A stretch of 64,000 bases of DNA from Streptomyces sp. Tu6071. GTDB lineage: Bacteria > Actinomycetota > Actinomycetes > Streptomycetales > Streptomycetaceae. The position numbers were made by a program, and so were the translations under genes. This document shows, in pieces, positions 61,133-64,000 of the stretch. Positions within the stretch are counted from its first letter, which is position 1, and every line of letters begins with the position of its first letter. Below the pieces are notes generated by a model. It had not been told where the DNA came from. It saw only the letters and a list, made by a program, of their open reading frames with translations, and did not search any database. Location: contig NZ_CM001165.1 of the NCBI RefSeq assembly GCF_000213055.1, positions 7,185,445 through 7,249,444 on the forward strand, given 5' to 3'.

Positions 61133-62095
61133 ATGAAGACTGCTCAGGCACCTCAGCGGTCCGCCGCGGCGCCGCCCCCTTCCACCAAGGGGGCGGCCCG
61201 CCCGGCGGGCCACGCGCGCGCCGACCGCTGGCGCCGCGCCCTCGTCCACAACCTCCGCGCCTACGCCTTCCTCATCGGCGGCATCGTCTGTTTCGCGGTG
61301 TTCTCGTGGTACCCCGCGATCCGCGCGATCATCATCTCGTTCCAGAAGTACATCCCCGGCTCCGACCCGGAGTGGGTGGGCTTCGACAATTTCACGGCGG
61401 TCTTCCACGACCCGGAGTTCGCGACCGCCTGGAAGAACACGGCGATGTTCACCGTGTTCGCGCTGGTCATCGGCTTCGCCGTGCCCTTCCTCATGGCGCT
61501 GGTGCTCAACGAGCTGCGCCACGCGAAGAGCTTCTTCCGGATCGTCGTCTACCTCCCGGTGATGATCCCCCCGGTCGTGAGCGCGCTGCTGTGGAAGTGG
61601 TTCTACGACCCGGACGCGGGCTTGATCAACGAGGTCCTGCGCTTTCTCCATCTGCCCACCTCGGACTGGATCTTCAGCGCCGACACCGCCCTCGTCTCCC
61701 TCGTCCTCGTCTCGACCTGGGCGAACATGGGCGGCACCGTCCTCATCTACCTCGCGGCCCTCCAGGGCATCCCGGGCGAGCTGTACGAGGCGGCCGAGCT
61801 GGACGGCGCGAACATCTTCCAGCGCGTGCGGCACGTCACGATCCCGCAGACCCGGTTCGTGATGCTCATGCTGATGCTCCTCCAGATCATCGCCACGATG
61901 CAGGTGTTCACCGAACCCTTCGTCATCACCGGCGGCGGCCCCGAGGCATCGACCACCACCGTGCTCTACCTGATCTACAAGTACGCCTTCAGCTACCAGA
62001 ACTTCGGCGGGGCCTGCGCCCTGAGCGCGATGCTCCTCGTACTGCTCAGCCTGTTCTCCGCGGTTTACCTGTGGCTCACCCGGACCAAGGACTGA
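61133..62095 (+). CDS. ABC alpha-glucoside transporter permease, MalF-like
   Basis: A 320-residue permease with six helices, the first after a short hydrophilic N-terminus (LRAYAFLIGGIVCFAVFSWY). EAAELDGANIFQRVRHVTIP is the EAA loop for the shared ATPase. ATG 61133 is eight bases past the binding-protein stop and lacks a strong ribosome site. Confidence 0.93.
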   Translation: MKTAQAPQRSAAAPPPSTKGAARPAGHARADRWRRALVHNLRAYAFLIGGIVCFAVFSWYPAIRAIIISFQKYIPGSDPEWVGFDNFTAVFHDPEFATAWKNTAMFTVFALVIGFAVPFLMALVLNELRHAKSFFRIVVYLPVMIPPVVSALLWKWFYDPDAGLINEVLRFLHLPTSDWIFSADTALVSLVLVSTWANMGGTVLIYLAALQGIPGELYEAAELDGANIFQRVRHVTIPQTRFVMLMLMLLQIIATMQVFTEPFVITGGGPEASTTTVLYLIYKYAFSYQNFGGACALSAMLLVLLSLFSAVYLWLTRTKD

Positions 62096-62110
62096 GAGGA
62101 GACCGCGCAG

Positions 62111-63070
62111 ATGACCGCCGTCCTGCCGCCCACCGAAGCGGCCCCCGTGCCCCCCACGCGCCGCGACAGGCGTCGCGAGAAGCGTGAGAACGGGCCGTCC
62201 ATCCGCACCCTTGTCTCGCCGCTGGCCCTCGCCAGCACCAAGGGCAAGGTCCTGTACTGGACGTTCTTCACGCTCATCGTGATCGCCTTCGCGCTCGCCT
62301 TCCTCTTCCCCGTGTACTGGATGGTCACCGGGGCGGCGAAGCCGGCCGGTGAACTCACCCGGACGCCGCCCACGCTCTTCCCCGAGCACTGGAAGTTCTC
62401 CAACTACACCGACGCGTGGGACCAGATGGACCTGCCCACGCACCTGTGGAACACGGTCGTGCAGGCCGTCGGCGCCTGGGCCCTCCAGATCGTCTTCTGC
62501 ACCGCCGCCGCGTACTCCCTCTCCAAGCTGAAGCCCGCCTTCGGCAAGGTCGTGCTCGGTGGCATCCTGGCCACGCTCATGGTGCCCGCGCAGGCGATGC
62601 TGGTCCCCAAGTACCTCACCGTCGCCGACCTGCCGCTCATCCACGTGAGCCTGCTCAACGACCCGCTGGGCATCTGGCTCCCCGCCGTCGCCAACGCCTT
62701 CAACCTGTACCTGCTGAAGAACTTCTTCGACCAGATACCCCGGGACGTCCTGGAGGCCGCCGAGATCGACGGCGCCGGCAAGCTCCGCCAGCTCTGGTCG
62801 ATCCTGCTCCCGATGTCCCGCCCCGTCCTCGCCGTCGTCTCCATCCTCGGCCTGGTCGCGGTCTGGCAGGACTTCCTGTGGCCGCTCATGGTCTTCTCGG
62901 ACACCGACAAGCAGCCCATCAGCGTGGCGCTCGTGCAGTTCTCGCAGAACATCTCGCAGTCCACGCAGATCGGGGCCATGGTCATCGCGTCGATCCCGAT
63001 GCTCCTGGTCTTCCTGGTCTTCCAGCGGCACATCATCGCCGGCATCTCCGCCGGTTCCACCAAGGGCTGA
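62111..63070 (+). CDS. ABC alpha-glucoside transporter permease, MalG-like
   Basis: A 319-residue permease with six helices. LEAAEIDGAGKLRQLWSILL is the EAA loop, and the C-terminus HIIAGISAGSTKG is family-typical. ATG 62111 follows GAGAGGAG. No ATPase gene follows; the multi-operon ATPase MsiK is presumed. Confidence 0.93.
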   Translation: MTAVLPPTEAAPVPPTRRDRRREKRENGPSIRTLVSPLALASTKGKVLYWTFFTLIVIAFALAFLFPVYWMVTGAAKPAGELTRTPPTLFPEHWKFSNYTDAWDQMDLPTHLWNTVVQAVGAWALQIVFCTAAAYSLSKLKPAFGKVVLGGILATLMVPAQAMLVPKYLTVADLPLIHVSLLNDPLGIWLPAVANAFNLYLLKNFFDQIPRDVLEAAEIDGAGKLRQLWSILLPMSRPVLAVVSILGLVAVWQDFLWPLMVFSDTDKQPISVALVQFSQNISQSTQIGAMVIASIPMLLVFLVFQRHIIAGISAGSTKG

Positions 63071-63297
63071 CGACCGCACCGGCCCGCCCCGCGCTCGCGG
63101 CGGGGCCGGCCCGCAGCCCTCTTTCGCCCTGCGCGCCGCCGCCCCCTTCTCCGACCCCGCTGCGGGGGCGGTGGCGCGCAGCCCACGACGTCCGGCTCGG
63201 CGCCGTACCGACGCCGCCGGGCCGACGAGGGAATGACACCGCCTCACGTCACGGCGCCGCGGGCACGCCCCGCCGACGCCCGAAAGGACATGCAACG
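63071..63297. other. Gap between permease and GH13 genes
   Basis: 227 bases without a gene. A G/C-rich imperfect hairpin (about 63079-63112, with GCCCCGC pairing to GCGGGGC) may attenuate reading into the glucosidase gene. No promoter was recognised. Confidence 0.4.
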
Positions 63298-64000
63298 ATG
63301 GAAGGCAGCTCCCGGGAGCCCGCAGGGCCCGACTGGTGGCGTTCGGCCGTCATCTACCAGGTCTATCCGCGCAGTTTCGCGGACGGCAACGGCGACGGCA
63401 CCGGCGACCTGGCGGGTGTCCGCGCCAAGCTGCCGTACCTCGCCGAACTCGGTGTCGACGCGATCTGGTTCACCCCCTGGTACCTCTCCCCGCTCGCCGA
63501 CGGCGGATACGACGTCGCCGACTACCGGACGATCGACCCGGCCTTCGGCACCCTCGCCGAGGCCGAGAAACTCATCGACGAGGCCCGCGCGCTCGGCATC
63601 CGCACCATCGTCGACATCGTCCCCAACCACGTCTCCGACCAGCACGCCTGGTTCCGGGCCGCGCTCAAGGCGGGTCCCGGCAGCCCGGAGCGGGAGCGCT
63701 TCCACTTCCGGGCGGGGCGCGGCGAGCACGGCGAGCTGCCGCCCAACGACTGGCCCTCGCAGTTCTCCGGGGACACCTGGACCCGGGTCGAGGACGGCGA
63801 GTGGTACCTGCACCTCTTCACGCCGCAGCAGCCCGACCTCAACTGGGACCACCCCGACGTCCGCAAGGAGCACGAGGACGTCCTGCGCTTCTGGTTCGAG
63901 CGCGGCGTCGCGGGCGTACGGATCGACTCGGCAGCCCTCGTCGCGAAGGACCCGGCGCTGCCCGACTACGTCGAGGGCGTCGACCCCAACCCGTACATCG
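63298..64000 (+). CDS. GH13 alpha-glucosidase (3' end outside window)
   Basis: The frame is open from ATG 63298 (GAAAGG about 10 bases upstream) to the right edge, 234 residues. WWRSAVIYQVYPRSFADGNG is the usual start of the oligo-1,6-glucosidase/alpha-glucosidase group. DIVPNHVSD is conserved region I and GVRIDSAAL region II, with Asp210 as the nucleophile; QQPDLNWDHPDV is typical of alpha-glucosidases. The acid/base Glu lies beyond the window. No signal peptide, so it would hydrolyse imported alpha-glucosides in the cytoplasm. Confidence 0.93.
   Translation, partial: MEGSSREPAGPDWWRSAVIYQVYPRSFADGNGDGTGDLAGVRAKLPYLAELGVDAIWFTPWYLSPLADGGYDVADYRTIDPAFGTLAEAEKLIDEARALGIRTIVDIVPNHVSDQHAWFRAALKAGPGSPERERFHFRAGRGEHGELPPNDWPSQFSGDTWTRVEDGEWYLHLFTPQQPDLNWDHPDVRKEHEDVLRFWFERGVAGVRIDSAALVAKDPALPDYVEGVDPNPYI

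Overview
The window is about 64 kb of very GC-rich, densely coded DNA with GTG/TTG starts, many start-stop overlaps, Tat-type and LAXTG export signals, conservon-type and ROK/LacI/GntR regulators. Together these point to a Streptomyces (or close actinomycete) chromosome, in a carbon-use and accessory part rather than a core part. The species cannot be named from the sequence. No rRNA, tRNA, CRISPR array, prophage or insertion sequence was seen.

Layout. 1-3.7 kb: a DUF2264 gene cut by the left edge, divergent from a ThuA + Gfo/Idh dehydrogenase pair. 4.2-7.4 kb: two secreted glycosidases, a GH18 chitinase-type enzyme whose promoter carries DasR-like repeats and a GH99-like enzyme. 7.8-11.3 kb: an acetyltransferase, a two-gene partial conservon (ATP-binding sensor + DUF742) and a short-chain dehydrogenase. 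11.5-18.2 kb: a complete mrp-type Na+/H+ antiporter operon (A/B fusion, C, D, E, F, G). 18.2-28.7 kb: a sugar-use cluster built round a ROK repressor, with an ABC sugar importer, a Gfo/Idh dehydrogenase and a SIS-domain protein on one side, and two Gfo/Idh dehydrogenases plus an N-acetylglucosamine-kinase-like enzyme on the other. 28.8-36.5 kb: an exported phosphodiesterase-like protein, a TIGR03364-type FAD oxidoreductase, a GntR regulator, an MFS pump and phosphoketolase. 36.7-42.8 kb: an Fe-S protein with an altered CDGSH motif, an acetyltransferase, an NmrA-like protein, a DsbA-like protein, a YoaK-like protein, an MFS pump and a cysteine-free L36. 42.8-50.3 kb: an LAXTG surface protein, an ArsB/SLC13 permease, ohr/ohrR, a frameshifted ABATE/CGNR regulator facing an MFS pump, a methyltransferase, a cysteine hydrolase and an HD protein. 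50.6-55.8 kb: an ABC exporter, a lone Gfo/Idh gene, and a TetR regulator with an MFS pump. 56-57.8 kb: a secreted GH87-type alpha-1,3-glucanase. 58.2-64 kb: a LacI-controlled alpha-glucoside operon (binding protein, two permeases, GH13 glucosidase cut by the right edge).

How they work together. The secreted GH18, GH99-like and GH87 enzymes would attack chitin, mannan-type and alpha-1,3-glucan polymers, all typical of fungal walls. The two ABC importers with their repressors would take up sugars, and the Gfo/Idh, kinase, SIS and GH13 enzymes would feed them into central metabolism, where phosphoketolase offers a bypass. The best candidate for an undescribed system is the ROK cluster at 18.2-28.7 kb. 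Its gene set suggests an amino sugar or modified sugar route that uses oxidation, phosphorylation and a SIS isomerase/deaminase. Its divergent promoter carries a matching inverted pair of operator-like sites.
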